Origin: Tetragonia tetragonoides
Taxonomy: Eukaryota; Streptophyta; Magnoliopsida; Caryophyllales; Aizoaceae
Assembly (NCBI GenBank): GCA_038025085.1
Contig: CM076146.1
Span: 16,466,001-16,530,000, forward strand
Length of the DNA: 64,000 nucleotides
Direction: 5' to 3'
Part shown: piece by piece, positions 21,350 to 31,766 of the stretch
Layout: each line of letters begins with the position of its first letter
Numbering within the stretch: the stretch's first letter is position 1
Program-made: the position numbers and the translations under genes
Notes under the pieces: generated by a model
Database searches by the model: none
What the model saw: the letters and a program-made list of their open reading frames with translations, nothing else
Told to the model about the DNA's origin: nothing

Positions 21350-21733
21350 GAGCCTGTTTGGATGTTTTGGGTGGGAAGGGAATGAGGGGGAGGGCAAGGG
21401 AAGGGAAGGGAAGGGAGGGCAAGGGAAGGGAAGGGAAGGGAGGAGAATGAAGGTGAAATAATTAACCTTGTTTGGGAGTTTAAGTGAGGAGAAGAGAGGG
21501 CAATGGAGGGGAACCGCCTACTGTCACTTAAAAATTCCCCTTCCCCTCCATTCCCCCCCCCCCCCAATTTGGAGGGGAACAAAAATTGAATTAATGGATG
21601 GGAATGGAGGGGAACCGTTCCCCTTCATTCCCCTCCCTTCCCCTCTTTAAAAAAACTCACAAACAAGGAGAATTTATTATTTCCCCCTCATTTCCCTCCC
21701 TTCCCCTCCATTCTCTAACTCCCAAACAAGCTC
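21350..21733. mobile_element. Tourist-like MITE with purine/pyrimidine arms (384 bp)
   Basis: The ends are inverted repeats: GAGCCTGTTTGG at 21350 and CCAAACAAGCTC at 21722-21733. They are flanked by TAA on both sides (21347-21349 and 21734-21736), the target duplication of PIF/Harbinger-derived Tourist MITEs. Inside, the left arm is GGGAAGGGAAGGG-type and the right arm is its pyrimidine complement, so the whole element can fold back. No ORF of its own. Confidence 0.75.
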
Positions 21734-22069
21734 TAAGAAACCACGAAAACATGCATTAGCTGGCACAAAAAAAAATGTGCCAAGAATTGGAGAGGATCAA
21801 GAATGGTAGTTGTAGATAAAGATTGTAGTATTTCCTATTCTAATTTAACTAGGGTTTAAAAGGTTAGGGCTTATAAATAACTAGTCATAGGCCAATGTTA
21901 ATATACTCGAATGAGTACACCAATTAATAAATTAGAGTGTTGAAAGTCATAATTTGATAGTGTTGGGGGGCTACCTTAGCTTGGGAGGTAGTCGCCAAAG
22001 TTGGAGAAAAATAGATCCATGACGTCAACTCTTCTGCGGATGAATGTATTGCTATTATTGTGAAAATTA

Positions 22070-22861
22070 CACTACAAAACTATTTAGCTACGGAAATTTG
22101 CTACGGAAATTTTTAGCTACGGAAAATTTAAATTCCGTAGCTAATTAGCTGCGAAAAAATTTCTGTAGCAAAATTAGTTGCGGATTTATTTTCGCAGCTA
22201 TTTTGCTACGGAAATTAAGCTTCCGAAGCTAATTAGCTACGGAAAATATAATTCAGTAGCTGATAATTAAAAAATAAAATATTAAATTTTAGCTGCGGAA
22301 TTAATTTCCACAGCTAATTTTAGCGGCGGAATAATTAATTTCGTAGCTAATTAGCTATGGAATTAATTAATTCCGCAGCTAGTTTTTTTAGTTTCAACAG
22401 GTTCAGTTACGTTATAAAAGTAATGTAAGGTGTTATATGTTAAGAGACATTAATGAGGCGCGCTGGTGGGAGGCACTATTTCCATGCGGTTTACTTGGGT
22501 TCGAATCCTTGCACAAGCAATTTCGTTTCATTATTCGTGGGTTGTTGTGGCTTCGCGGGTCACACCCAGGCCAGGCTTGGGTCCTCCAGGCTTCGCGTCA
22601 ATTTATTTATTTATTTTTGTTAATTCGCTCAGCGACGGATTGAATAAAATCTGCCGCTAAGCTTAGCGGCGGACTAATTCTAGTCTGCCACTGAGCTTAG
22701 CGGCGGACTAATCCTCATCCGCCGCTGATTTTGCTAGCGTCGAAGGTTTTAGCGGCTAACCGAATCCGCCGCCAATTCTGTAGCTGACTTCGATTTGCGA
22801 TGGAAATCGCCTAATAACGGCGGTTTAAATCCGTAGTTAAAATGAATTTTTTTTTGTAGTG
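22070..22861. mobile_element. Non-autonomous CACTA (En/Spm-type) element, 792 bp
   Basis: It starts CACTACAAAAC and ends TTTTTTTGTAGTG, with TTA duplicated on both sides (22067-22069 and 22862-22864). This matches CACTA ends and their 3-bp target duplication. The left 320 bases carry about a dozen TTAGCTACGGAAAT-type subterminal repeats in both orientations. The right third carries AGCGGCGGACTAAT-type repeats. There is no transposase. A box-B-like GGGTTCGAATCC at 22498-22509 hints at a SINE piece inside. Confidence 0.85.
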
Positions 22862-22864
22862 TTA

Positions 22865-25330
22865 GTAATATAATTGCTCACTTATATCGGCAGTGGCAAA
22901 TTATTCTTTGGATGGAGGATTCAATTGAATCGATTTGGATTTTTTTTTTTAACAAAATCCTTTACAAAATCAAAAATTTTTTACAATTTTTAAGAATTGT
23001 CAAATAAATATTACAAAGGAGTTAACCCACTTGATTTGATCTCGGACTGCGCCACTATTAACGTTGGCCTATCATATAATGAACCTTGTTTAAAATATCT
23101 TCTTGTTCTTCTTTGTCATTATTCTTGTTGCTCTCGGATGTATGTTTAATTATATGTTTGAACCACCATGATTATCCCTAATACTTTCGAACTAAATATT
23201 TTTCTCTAGCAGGTAAAAAAAAAAAACCAAATTACCTATGAAGCTTTTTCACGGGCACATCCACATCATAAATGTAAAGATCTCAGCAAGTAGAACTATT
23301 TCCGTACCATATACATACAGGAGGTGTACAAAAACAGCTTAATTTCAAGTACTGCTGGATACTGTTATATGAAGAAAACAAAAGAAAAGAAAAAGAAAAC
23401 ATAGAACGTAAAGCTAGGCCTAAGATTTAATTGTAGCTTCGTATGGGGAACTTTAACTCTTGTAGTTTTCTTCATCTGCTTTGATGATTCTTACTGGAAT
23501 ATGGAAATGCTATCAAGTGGCAACGGCTAGTCGGATCTCTCCTTCATGGATTGGCATAAAACCTACACGCTTCTGTAATAATTCACTAAGTTAATTAGCA
23601 AGTAATTAAAATAAAATTCTTCAAAAAAAAAGTAATTAAAATAAAAAAAAAAGTAATTAAAATTAAAAAATAATAATTTAGCAAGTAATAATGAAGATTT
23701 GGTAGAATATTTTTAAGTATGAATACACTAAGCACAAACTTAAAAGTCCCAAGTTGAACTTGTAAAAAAAGTACCAAGTTGAAATTGTAAAAAAGTCCCA
23801 ATAAGTTGAACTTGTAATATTTCGATGATGATAAAGCTAAGGAATTTTGTAAATTGCAGTAAAATAAGCTACAAAATTAAATATAGGTATCAAAATATGC
23901 ACCAATGTAGTTAGAAATACTGTTCCCCAAATTTATAACTTTGTACCTTTTTAAAAAGCGCAAAAAAAAAAGAAAAAGAAAAAGCTACAAAAGTATGATT
24001 AACTAAAGTTTTATATATAGAATGGTATGATAGCATCTTCAATGTTAAAACCTCCAAGCGGATTTTATTTTTGACACATTATTAATTTAAAAACTTTACT
24101 TTTACGAACTTCTATTTTGTAATACCTCGAAGAGTATGTATCACATCATAACTTATAAATCAGGTTTTAACCATACCGAGTTGTACAAATCTAAGGTTTA
24201 TAACTTTATAACAATGAGAATAAAGTTTTTATTATAATAATAGGTTTTTTACCTATAAATCAATCATAAAAACATTGCACTAGAGATGCTCAAAATACAA
24301 CTTTATATTTTGTTATTTATTTATTTTTTTTTTTTCCGTTTTTGGTGCGACTACTTTAAGTCCATTAACTATTCTACGTCACAAATAAAACGACTTGGAC
24401 GTACCAAAATTTCTTAGCAAAATATTCTAGTTGGTTTATCAACTCTACAAAACTTGTTATTAGTCATGGCATTAAAATCTAGTAGCACTGCACCAAAAAA
24501 TAAAAATCTAGTAGCACCTTAGAATGTTAAAGTATTGTAGAATGTTAAAATCCAAAGTACAAGACAAACTCATCATGGTTAATTAATTTAATTCTCTACG
24601 TTGACTTCATTAGTTATGCATAATAATAAATAAAACAAATTTATATTTTCTTTTTTCTATGGGGGTACGTATATATTGGGTAGGGTCAATCGAAACGCAG
24701 AACACAATTTAATTTGCAGAAATCTTATTCATGTCCAAGCTAAGAAACAAGCGACGGACAAAATGTTAGGTCTATTTGAAGTGACCAAACGCCTAACTTC
24801 TTATACCGTGCATGTGAGTTATTAAATAAAGTCTTGAATCTTAAAATATATATCTTTGGAGTTTTAGTCCTAATTCCAAGCTAGGTTTACAACACATTAT
24901 AACTCTATCGAAGCATTTAATTCTTTATTTCTTCTTTCCTTAAGAATTTGAGGAACATATGAATCATTAGTGTTTTTTTTTTAAGTTTAAAACGCTAAAC
25001 TAAAATTAGTAAATTGAACTAAATCAAACATCGTAGTACGCATGTTAGAGAAATAATGTATTATGCGTAGCTGAACTGAAGTAAACTTATTCGTCAAACT
25101 ATAGTTGAAACGAATGAATACATCTGTAATCATCTCATAATTCATATTCTTAATAACATCTCATAATTCAAAAATAATGATGTTTTTCATAGATTGGCGT
25201 TTCTAATTAGCATAAAACCATGTTCGAGTAAAGGAAAAATTATATGTTCGAGTTTTCTATGGGAGATACAAATAAATGGTACTACAATAATACCCTTAAA
25301 TATAACAAGGAATGGAAACTTATAGCTTTA
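22865..25330. other. AT-rich intergenic DNA
   Basis: About 2.5 kb with homopolymer runs and no ORF, RNA gene or terminal repeat I can support. Confidence 0.5.
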
Positions 25331-25604
25331 GGCTCTGTTTAATTCACCTTAATTTTGCTTAAATTCAGTTTAGCCCAGTCCAGTTCAGTTCAGTTCAGTT
25401 CATATGTAACTTTATCACTGATATAACTTTTTATTACGAAATAATTTCATGATAATAATTATGTCATCGGAAAGATCTCAAAGCATACTTTCAAATGAGT
25501 TCAATATTGACTATATTTGGATGAATTTTAAATGATTAACGGTCAAGTTTAAAAAATCAATTAAGTTCAGTTCAGTTCAGTTCAATTCAGATCAGTTGGA
25601 AGCC
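25331..25604. mobile_element. Possible Tourist-like MITE with GTTCA repeats
   Basis: Flanked by TTA on both sides (25328-25330 and 25605-25607). It begins GGCTCTGTTTAATTC and ends with GAAGCC. Both subterminal regions carry tandem TTCAG words (CAGTTCAGTTCAGTTCAG). The terminal inverted match is only four clear bases, so the call is tentative. Confidence 0.42.
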
Positions 25605-25963
25605 TTAATCTTTAACCATCTAGCTATGACTTGATTGGCTAGTTTAAGAAATACTACAAAACTTGTTTAATAGGTAAGAAGTACTACTATAATTAATACC
25701 TCTATTTTAGCATTTGTACTGAAAGAATTGCAATAATGGGAGAATATCTTGCGTATGCAAAAGCTTGTGGACATATTTGATTTTTGTTATAAAGTTTGTT
25801 GAAATTTCAATTTCTGGAAATAATTATCCGCATCACTAGAATGTGTCCTTGTAGACTTGTAGTTAGACGACCATCACATGATTTTCAGGAATGATGTCAG
25901 GTCACAATCAGCCTGTATTTTTTTTAAAATATATAATTAAGTCTAAATGGACCTTTCTTTGTA

Positions 25964-26221
25964 CTCCATCCGTTTTAGATAAATGTATACACTTGTTTTT
26001 TGAAAGTCAAAATTTAAAAACTTTGACCATTATTTTAAGAAAAAATATAAGGATTTAAAATGTAAAAATACTATGATTAGATTCATTTTCAAAAGTACTT
26101 TTGAAAAATCAAATTTTTTAAAAATTTATATCTTCATTTAAATAAAAATATTCATGGTCAAAGTAGTGCATTGAAAATCGTAAAAAAAATAACTGTATAC
26201 ATTTATCTGAAACGGATGAAG
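25964..26221. mobile_element. Stowaway-like MITE (258 bp)
   Basis: The ends are inverted repeats of about 33 bases: CTCCATCCGTTTTAGATAAA on the left and the complement of CTTCATCCGTTTCAGATAAA on the right, each continuing TGTATACA. TA flanks both sides (25962-25963 and 26222-26223). This is the Tc1/mariner-derived Stowaway layout. Confidence 0.85.
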
Positions 26222-27475
26222 TAGTAAATATGCCATTCTATCACTTTTTTATCTACCATTTTCTTAGTTTCTTTTTATCTTCCATTTTATTTGATTATTA
26301 TTGGAAACCGATTCCCTATTCCGCGAGTCAAAGTTAAAGTTATGGTTAATTTGTGACAAATTTTCGACCGTTACAAAATTTGAATTTATTGTACATTGTA
26401 AGGCAATGAAGATGCTCTCTCCCATTGTGTGTACCGCTTTCTATCCCAATTTAATAAGACAAAAAATACATTTAATTATTGTTCGGTTGGTTAGCATGAC
26501 AAATACCTGGTTGGTTAGGTAATAATGAAGATAGAAAATAGGGTATGGAAATAGACAGGTGATATCAATTGTTGGTCTTAAAGGACAATTCTTTTTGTGG
26601 CTAAACTTCTATATTATTGCAATGAGCTTATATGATCGAACAAGTGACAAAGCGAGAAAAATAAAAAAAGAAAAAGAAAAATAATAAGAAGGTTAGTGAC
26701 ACATGCCTATGTGCGCGACATACGAAAATAATTAAGGGTTTCTGTTTATAACATTTTGTTTTTTTTTTCCTCCAATCATAAAGAATGTTTAATTTCCTAT
26801 CATCCTATGTAATATTCTTATTTCTTTGCACTTTCAAGCAAAAGTACGGAAAAGTCAAGTATGAACACAAAGGTGCAAATCAAATAAACAACGGAAAAGA
26901 TGCAATGCTAATCTAGCTAGTACGGAATAACATGGACTTTCTCTTAACTTTCCGAAAACAAAGAAAAACCAAAAAAAAACAGCTTAACAACTACTTACTT
27001 TTAGAAACACAAAAATTTGTATAAAATAGACCTATTGGATAAGGTATTTCACATTTTCTCATCTCATTTTTTTCTCTTTTCTATTTTTCTCCCATGCCTC
27101 GAGATAGGTTAACCTCATACAAAACCTATTTGTTTAAAACATTTAATGTCAAAATAACTTTGAAAAAAAAAAGACATTTTGTCATTTATTTTTGTTTGAA
27201 AAAAAGTCCATGAGTGAAGCCAAAAATAAAATCTCATTCATCAATAAATTTCTTATGAGTCCGACTCAATATGAAGCAACCTCTTTAGCCAAGTATGAAG
27301 ACGTCATACTTGTTTGAGCCGCCTCACGTTGAGGCCACCTCATACGAGCTTTTGTGCTCATTTATACTACATCTAAACAACAACACCAAAATTAAGGGAG
27401 AAAAGTAGGTAAAGTTATACCTTTAAAACATGACAAGTATCTACAAATATAACATGTAAATGAGGAAAATAAGTT
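26222..27475. other. AT-rich intergenic DNA downstream of the DUF4228 gene
   Basis: No supported gene. It may hold the 3' untranslated region or last exon of the DUF4228 gene, but I cannot place either. Confidence 0.45.
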
Positions 27476-27519
27476 ATTAGAGAGAATCCAAATCCAAAAA
27501 AAGAAAATTCCGAAAACCG

Positions 27520-28371
27520 TTAAATGAAAATAATGACAAAAGTAATTCTCCGTACAAAACAACAAAATCTATAGTAATCTCTAATCTCCAACAAACAGCC
27601 AGAAAAAGAGGAAAACAAACTGAATTGATGCAAAACAAAACAAAACAAAAAGGCAAAAAGAATAACGTAACACACCTTGTAACTTTGTCTACCAACACGA
27701 GCCCCATCCTGTTGTTGCAAATTCGATTGATCCAAGAAATCTTTAGCAACCGGATCCATAACCTCTTTCCCTTTCCAACTACCAAGATTATTAGCATTTC
27801 CACTATTTTCACTACTTACTTTAGGAGAATTATGACCCGTTTTCTCCCTACAAAGATCCATAATCTTCTCACCCACCTCACTGTTATCCTTAGTTTGGCT
27901 CATAAGCCTCTCAACCTCGGCTTTCGGGAGCCTCATCCTGACTCGTAAACCCGACCCGGTATTTTCTGACCCATTATCCTGGGGCCCGTCTACCATAACA
28001 CGAGTAGCAGGTCCCATGATGGAAAGGTCTGACACAGACCGCTTTGCGAGCATTAAACTCTCAAGGCGGTCCTTAGCAGACATATGTATACTAGACCTTA
28101 CCCGCCTAGGGACACGATGTTGATGATCGTGTCCATGTGGGAACTTAGGAAGCTCAACTAAAAAGTAGAGCTTCTTAGGCTCCAAATTATAAAACGGGTC
28201 GAGTGGTTTCGCCCGTATTCCGTATCGCTTTACGGTTTCGGATTCTAAGACCACGTGACCCGGGTAGTCTTTTACTACATCTTGGGCTTGGATTGGGGTT
28301 TTGAACTTCATTGTTTCCCCGTTTATCTTCATGATCTTGGCTGTTTTTTTGCCTCCTAAACTGTTCCCCAT
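27520..28371 (-). CDS. DUF4228 (PADRE-type) domain protein
   Basis: This looks like a host gene. It starts at the ATG at 28371 with MGNSLGGKKTAKIMK, a classical N-terminal family signature that carries a possible Gly-2 myristoylation site. The family core follows: GETMKFKTPIQAQDVV, YPGHVVLESETVKRYG, KKLYFLVELPK, then VRSSIHMSAKDRLESLML with RRS-like phosphorylation sites (AKRSVSDLSIM) and LRVRMRLPKAEVERL. These proteins are plant specific, often stress responsive, and have no defined biochemical activity. After GRQSYK (27676) the reading becomes hydrophobic (FAFLFCFVLH) and unlike the family. AAG/GTGTGT there is a good splice donor, so the last roughly 50 codons to 27520 are probably intron. 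The last exon is not identified. The first 230 residues are intact. Confidence 0.88.
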   Translation of the reverse strand: MGNSLGGKKTAKIMKINGETMKFKTPIQAQDVVKDYPGHVVLESETVKRYGIRAKPLDPFYNLEPKKLYFLVELPKFPHGHDHQHRVPRRVRSSIHMSAKDRLESLMLAKRSVSDLSIMGPATRVMVDGPQDNGSENTGSGLRVRMRLPKAEVERLMSQTKDNSEVGEKIMDLCREKTGHNSPKVSSENSGNANNLGSWKGKEVMDPVAKDFLDQSNLQQQDGARVGRQSYKVCYVILFAFLFCFVLHQFSLFSSFSGCLLEIRDYYRFCCFVRRITFVIIFI

Positions 28372-28700
28372 TATTTTTCTTCAAAGAAAAAAACTAGTGT
28401 TGTTTGTTGTTGTGGAGTAGGTGCTAGATTTGAACATAGATAGAGAGAGAATAAGCGAGCTTGCTCTCTCAACTAGAAAAAGGGTCTCACATATGATGAT
28501 TTTATTAAGAGTGGGTGTTGGATAAAGACGTGTGTTTTAGGGTGGTAGAGTCTCAAGGTCAAAAATAGAACACAAACGGTTTGAAAAATCGTCGTTTGTC
28601 TTTGACAAATTCCATTATTTTGACGAGTAAGATACTGCGGATTCTTTTTTGACAAAAAAGGTAAACACTAAACAGGGTAAATGGACTAAGAATAATTCTA
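28372..28700 (-). promoter_or_regulatory. Upstream region of the DUF4228 gene
   Basis: Contains a GA-rich stretch (28438-28451, AGATAGAGAGAGAATAAG) and TTGAC/GTCAA words (28554-28559, 28601-28606 and 28650-28655) that resemble W-boxes on one or other strand. No clear TATA box at the expected distance. Promoter role inferred from position only. Confidence 0.35.
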
Positions 28701-28729
28701 TTCTATCTTATTCAATTCTTAATGATATG

Positions 28730-28795
28730 CTTAATAATGGCCTTAATGGGTGGTCATATAAAGACAAACTTAATAATGGCGTTAATGGGTGGTCA
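28730..28795 (+). repeat. Short host repeat interrupted by the TRIM element
   Basis: TTAATAATGGCCTTAATGGG and GGTCATATAAAGACAAACTT occur at about 28731-28771. A second, partial copy runs to the TRIM edge at 28795, and a third follows the element at 30015-30052. The TRIM sits inside this small repeat cluster. Confidence 0.75.
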
Positions 28796-28999
28796 TGTAA
28801 ATTATATGAATTACACACAATTGTTTGATATATTAATGAGATAAATGACTACATATATAAAGGTATAAGCCTCCTATACATGGTAATACAATATATAAGA
28901 TCATAAGATATTATTCTAGAATAATTAGGATATTATCACAATCTTCTAATATATATTTAGAATATTCCCAATTAATATCATTTCCTAACATATTCTCCA
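28796..28999 (-). repeat. TRIM 3' LTR (left)
   Basis: 204 bp, over 90 percent the same by eye as the right copy. It contains ATTATTCTAGAATAATTAGG, which holds an inverted repeat around TTCTAGAA. Confidence 0.85.
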
Positions 29000-29809
29000 A
29001 TACGCCCCCGCAATCACAACGGACGATTATCAAACGATGTGATTGGCCATATTAAATGAGATATTTGCCTACCACGCCTCCATAATCAAATTAGATGCTT
29101 GACCATTGTAATGGCCTCAAAATGCTTTGAGCATGTAAATTGACTCGAAAAAGATAATTCACCCAATATGGAGAGAAGAAAGACAACAAATTGGGGAGAG
29201 AGATGAACATATAATGACTCCATGGGTAAATATACGGAGACGAACCCATATTATTGGATTAAAAGAAAGGATAATTATAGAAGTGTAGCAATTGACAGTG
29301 AGGCACGACTCGGATTAGATTAGATTAGCAACTATTGAACTCTCAACTCCCAAGCTAAGAAAGAATAAGTGGAAGGCACAACTCAAGAGATACTTTCAAT
29401 ATGAAGAACCGAGCCCTCAACTCCCGAAGTAAATGAGCTATAGAAATTTAGAGGAAAATTGAAACAGGAATATTTGTCGGAAGAGTAAGAAAATTGTAAG
29501 GCTCATAGTAATAAAAGAAATTATAAGGACCAAAGAATTTTGGGACTGACAGGGAAGGCAATATTACGCTTAGTGGGGTGGATCTCATATATTATTGGAG
29601 ACTATATGCTTGGTATGCTCATTGATTTGTGTGCATGAAGATGATAATGAAAATTAAAAGAAAAGGGTGTGGATAACAATATAAGGAAAATATTGGAGAT
29701 TGTAAATGTATAAAATTTAGTGGTCCGCCGAATGGTTTAAAGCCGCCATCCGGCGGCGTAGCGGAAGCTAGATTTTTAGGCTACCAGGATAGTAGCTGCT
29801 TTGATACCA

Positions 29810-30012
29810 TGTAAATAATATGAATTACACACAATTGCTTGATATATTAATGAGATAAATGACCATATATATAGAGGTATAAGCCTCCTATATATGGTAA
29901 TACAAGATACAAGATCCTAAGATATTATTCTAGAATAATTAGGATATTATCACAATCTTCTAATATATATCTAGAATATTCCCAACTAATATCATTTCCT
30001 ACATATTCTCCA
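29810..30012 (-). repeat. TRIM 5' LTR (right)
   Basis: 203 bp, next to the primer site. In sense order a CATATATATAG stretch near 29866 could be its TATA box. Confidence 0.85.
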
Positions 30013-30683
30013 ATAAATAATGGCCTTAATGGATGGTCATATAAAGACAGACTTTACTAGTATTTTTTTTTTTTTCTCTTTGCAATTGAAAATGTAAAAT
30101 TACTTTTATTTAAACGTGCGTGTAAAGGAAATTGTTTGGAAAAAATTGCAAGGGTATAAATCATATTCCCACTAGTCTTTTTTTAAGTTAAAAAAAATTG
30201 TGGAAAAAAACTTAGCGTAAGAAATTGTGTAAACTTTTTGAGCACTATTGATCGTGCTCAATTACAATTGACTAGCCACCACTCCATAAAGGCATAAACT
30301 ATTTGGTTTTCCTAGCTAGAGTTATAACTTATACTACTACGAGTACTATACAACAGGATTTAGGGTTTGTTAAAGGAAATTTGCTTTTGGATAATCAAAG
30401 TCCTGAACTTATTGGTATATATATATATGGTTCAGATCTGGTCGAATTATTTTATATGTGCGAACTATGCGAACTGAAATCTGAGCTATCCATTTGTAAA
30501 CTTTAATGATTGTGATTCATTCGTGCTTCTTTTGATTTTTATCTTTTTACGGTCTCATCAGTCATCAGGGCCCAAACACTCAGACAGTTCAGCTTTCACC
30601 TGCTCACTCTCTCTCCTCCCTGCTACTCTCTCTATTCCCCGAACAGAAGGCCCAACCTATTCCTCCGGCACCGACATCGACAT

Positions 30684-30848
30684 CAGTGGCGAATGCAGAA
30701 ATTAAGTCAAGTGGGTTCACCCTTTGTAATACATAAGACAATCCTTAATTATCGGATTGAAAAATATTAATTTATAAAGGATTTTTATAATAAAAAAAAT
30801 TCAAGTGGGTTCGGCGGAATCCACTCTCGAAAGAGTGAATTCGCCACT
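30684..30848. mobile_element. Short hAT-type MITE (165 bp)
   Basis: Ends are the inverted repeats CAGTGGCGAATGCAG (30684) and GAATTCGCCACTG (to 30848). The flanking eight bases agree only partly (ATCGACAT and ATCGGCAC). Ends resemble those of the larger element at 44170-44772. Confidence 0.68.
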
Positions 30849-31189
30849 GATCGGCACCACCCGTCCCCACCCACATGAGGCTCACCGGAAGTGACTGGTG
30901 TACAGCACGGAGGTTTGCCGGCACCATGACCCATGTGGTGGCCCATACGGTTTTAGTGGGGGCTTCCATCAAAGGACTTTGATGTTGCTGTTTTAGACTT
31001 AGTTAAGTGGCAGAGCATTCGTAAGTGAGGAGAGAGAGAGAGAGTGGAGAGAGTATGCCGTATGCGTGCTCTACATCAGTTTTGTCCTTTTTGTTTTATA
31101 AAAAATTTAATGTTTAAAGTAAGTTTAATCTGAGCCACTAATTGTAAAATAGATGATCATAATTCGCATTTATAGTTCGCATCGAAACT

Positions 31190-31191
31190 TG

Positions 31192-31227
<36 letters not shown>

Positions 31228-31231
31228 CAAG
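31190..31231. repeat. (AT)n inside a long palindrome
   Basis: TTGATT, about fourteen AT units, then AATCAA. The tract is self-complementary over roughly 40 bases and directly abuts the SINE head. Confidence 0.85.
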
Positions 31232-31372
31232 AAGGTGTGGTTGAGTGGTTGGGACTCATTCATCCTTAAATAAGGTTGAGGGTTCCAATCTCGCCTTGGG
31301 CATGGAGCAGCTTTAAATTCTTTGGCCAGCTGTCCCACCCTTTGAGGTGCATACAAGCCAGCGCGGGGAAAT
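31232..31372 (+). mobile_element. tRNA-derived SINE
   Basis: Box A TGGTTGAGTGG at 31238-31248 and box B GGTTCCAATCT at 31281-31291, at tRNA-like spacing. A short body follows, ending with GGGGAAATATATATTTG. This is the head layout of plant tRNA-derived SINEs. Not a functional tRNA gene, since the stems do not pair. Confidence 0.72.
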
Positions 31373-31552
31373 ATATATTTGTTTTACAATCTCTAATTTT
31401 TATTTTTTTTGTTGCTTTTTTTTTTTAATGCATTTACATCTTCAAGATAATATATACTGGCTTTTTAGTTATTACAAAAAGTTCAAATTAGTATATATCC
31501 AGTATCGTATCTAGGTCTTGCTCCCTCCCCCCATCCTCTCCCAAAAAAAGAT

Positions 31553-31609
31553 ACTCCCTCCGTCCCAAATTATATGACAGTTTTGGGAATTGTGACCCAC
31601 AGAAGGGAG
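31553..31609. mobile_element. Stowaway-like remnant
   Basis: ACTCCCTCCGTCCCAAATTA at the left and GAAGGGAGT at the right are Stowaway-type ends only 57 bases apart. Probably a collapsed copy. Confidence 0.45.
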
Positions 31610-31766
31610 TGTTTTTTTTTTCTAGTTAAGTATATTGGACTCCAAATTCTTGTTTTTAAATTTTTTGTACCCTGTTGCTACATTTATGGATTCGTCAATG
31701 TGTGCATCCCTGCAAAAAATTACTATGACTACTTCGTGACTTTTTAATGTGAGATAATAAATTTAA

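Larger units (their letters stand above)
28796..30012 (-). mobile_element. Miniature LTR retrotransposon (TRIM-like), 1.2 kb
   Basis: Two direct repeats of 204 and 203 bp (28796-28999 and 29810-30012), both TGTAAAT to ATTCTCCA. Next to the right copy the minus strand reads TGGTATCAAAGCAG (29796-29809), a Met-tRNA-type primer site with one change. Next to the left copy the minus strand reads GGGGGCGTAT, a purine tract. The 810-bp interior has no gag or pol. Size and layout fit a TRIM or a deleted copia derivative; a clean target duplication was not found. Confidence 0.82.

Noticed and set aside
22437..22643. Two overlapping ORFs and a tRNA-like box B inside the CACTA element
   Set aside because: GGGTTCGAATCC is present but box A is not convincing and no SINE ends could be set, so I did not list it as a separate element.
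26301..26522. 73-codon plus-strand ORF
   Set aside because: No domain, no context, AT-rich intergenic DNA; expected by chance.
28796..30012. Possibility that the two 200-bp repeats are independent solo insertions
   Set aside because: A primer site lies next to one copy and a purine tract next to the other, in consistent orientation, so they are the LTRs of one element.
31238..31291. Possible tRNA gene from box A and box B
   Set aside because: The acceptor and D stems do not pair and a SINE body follows; a tRNA-derived SINE explains it better.
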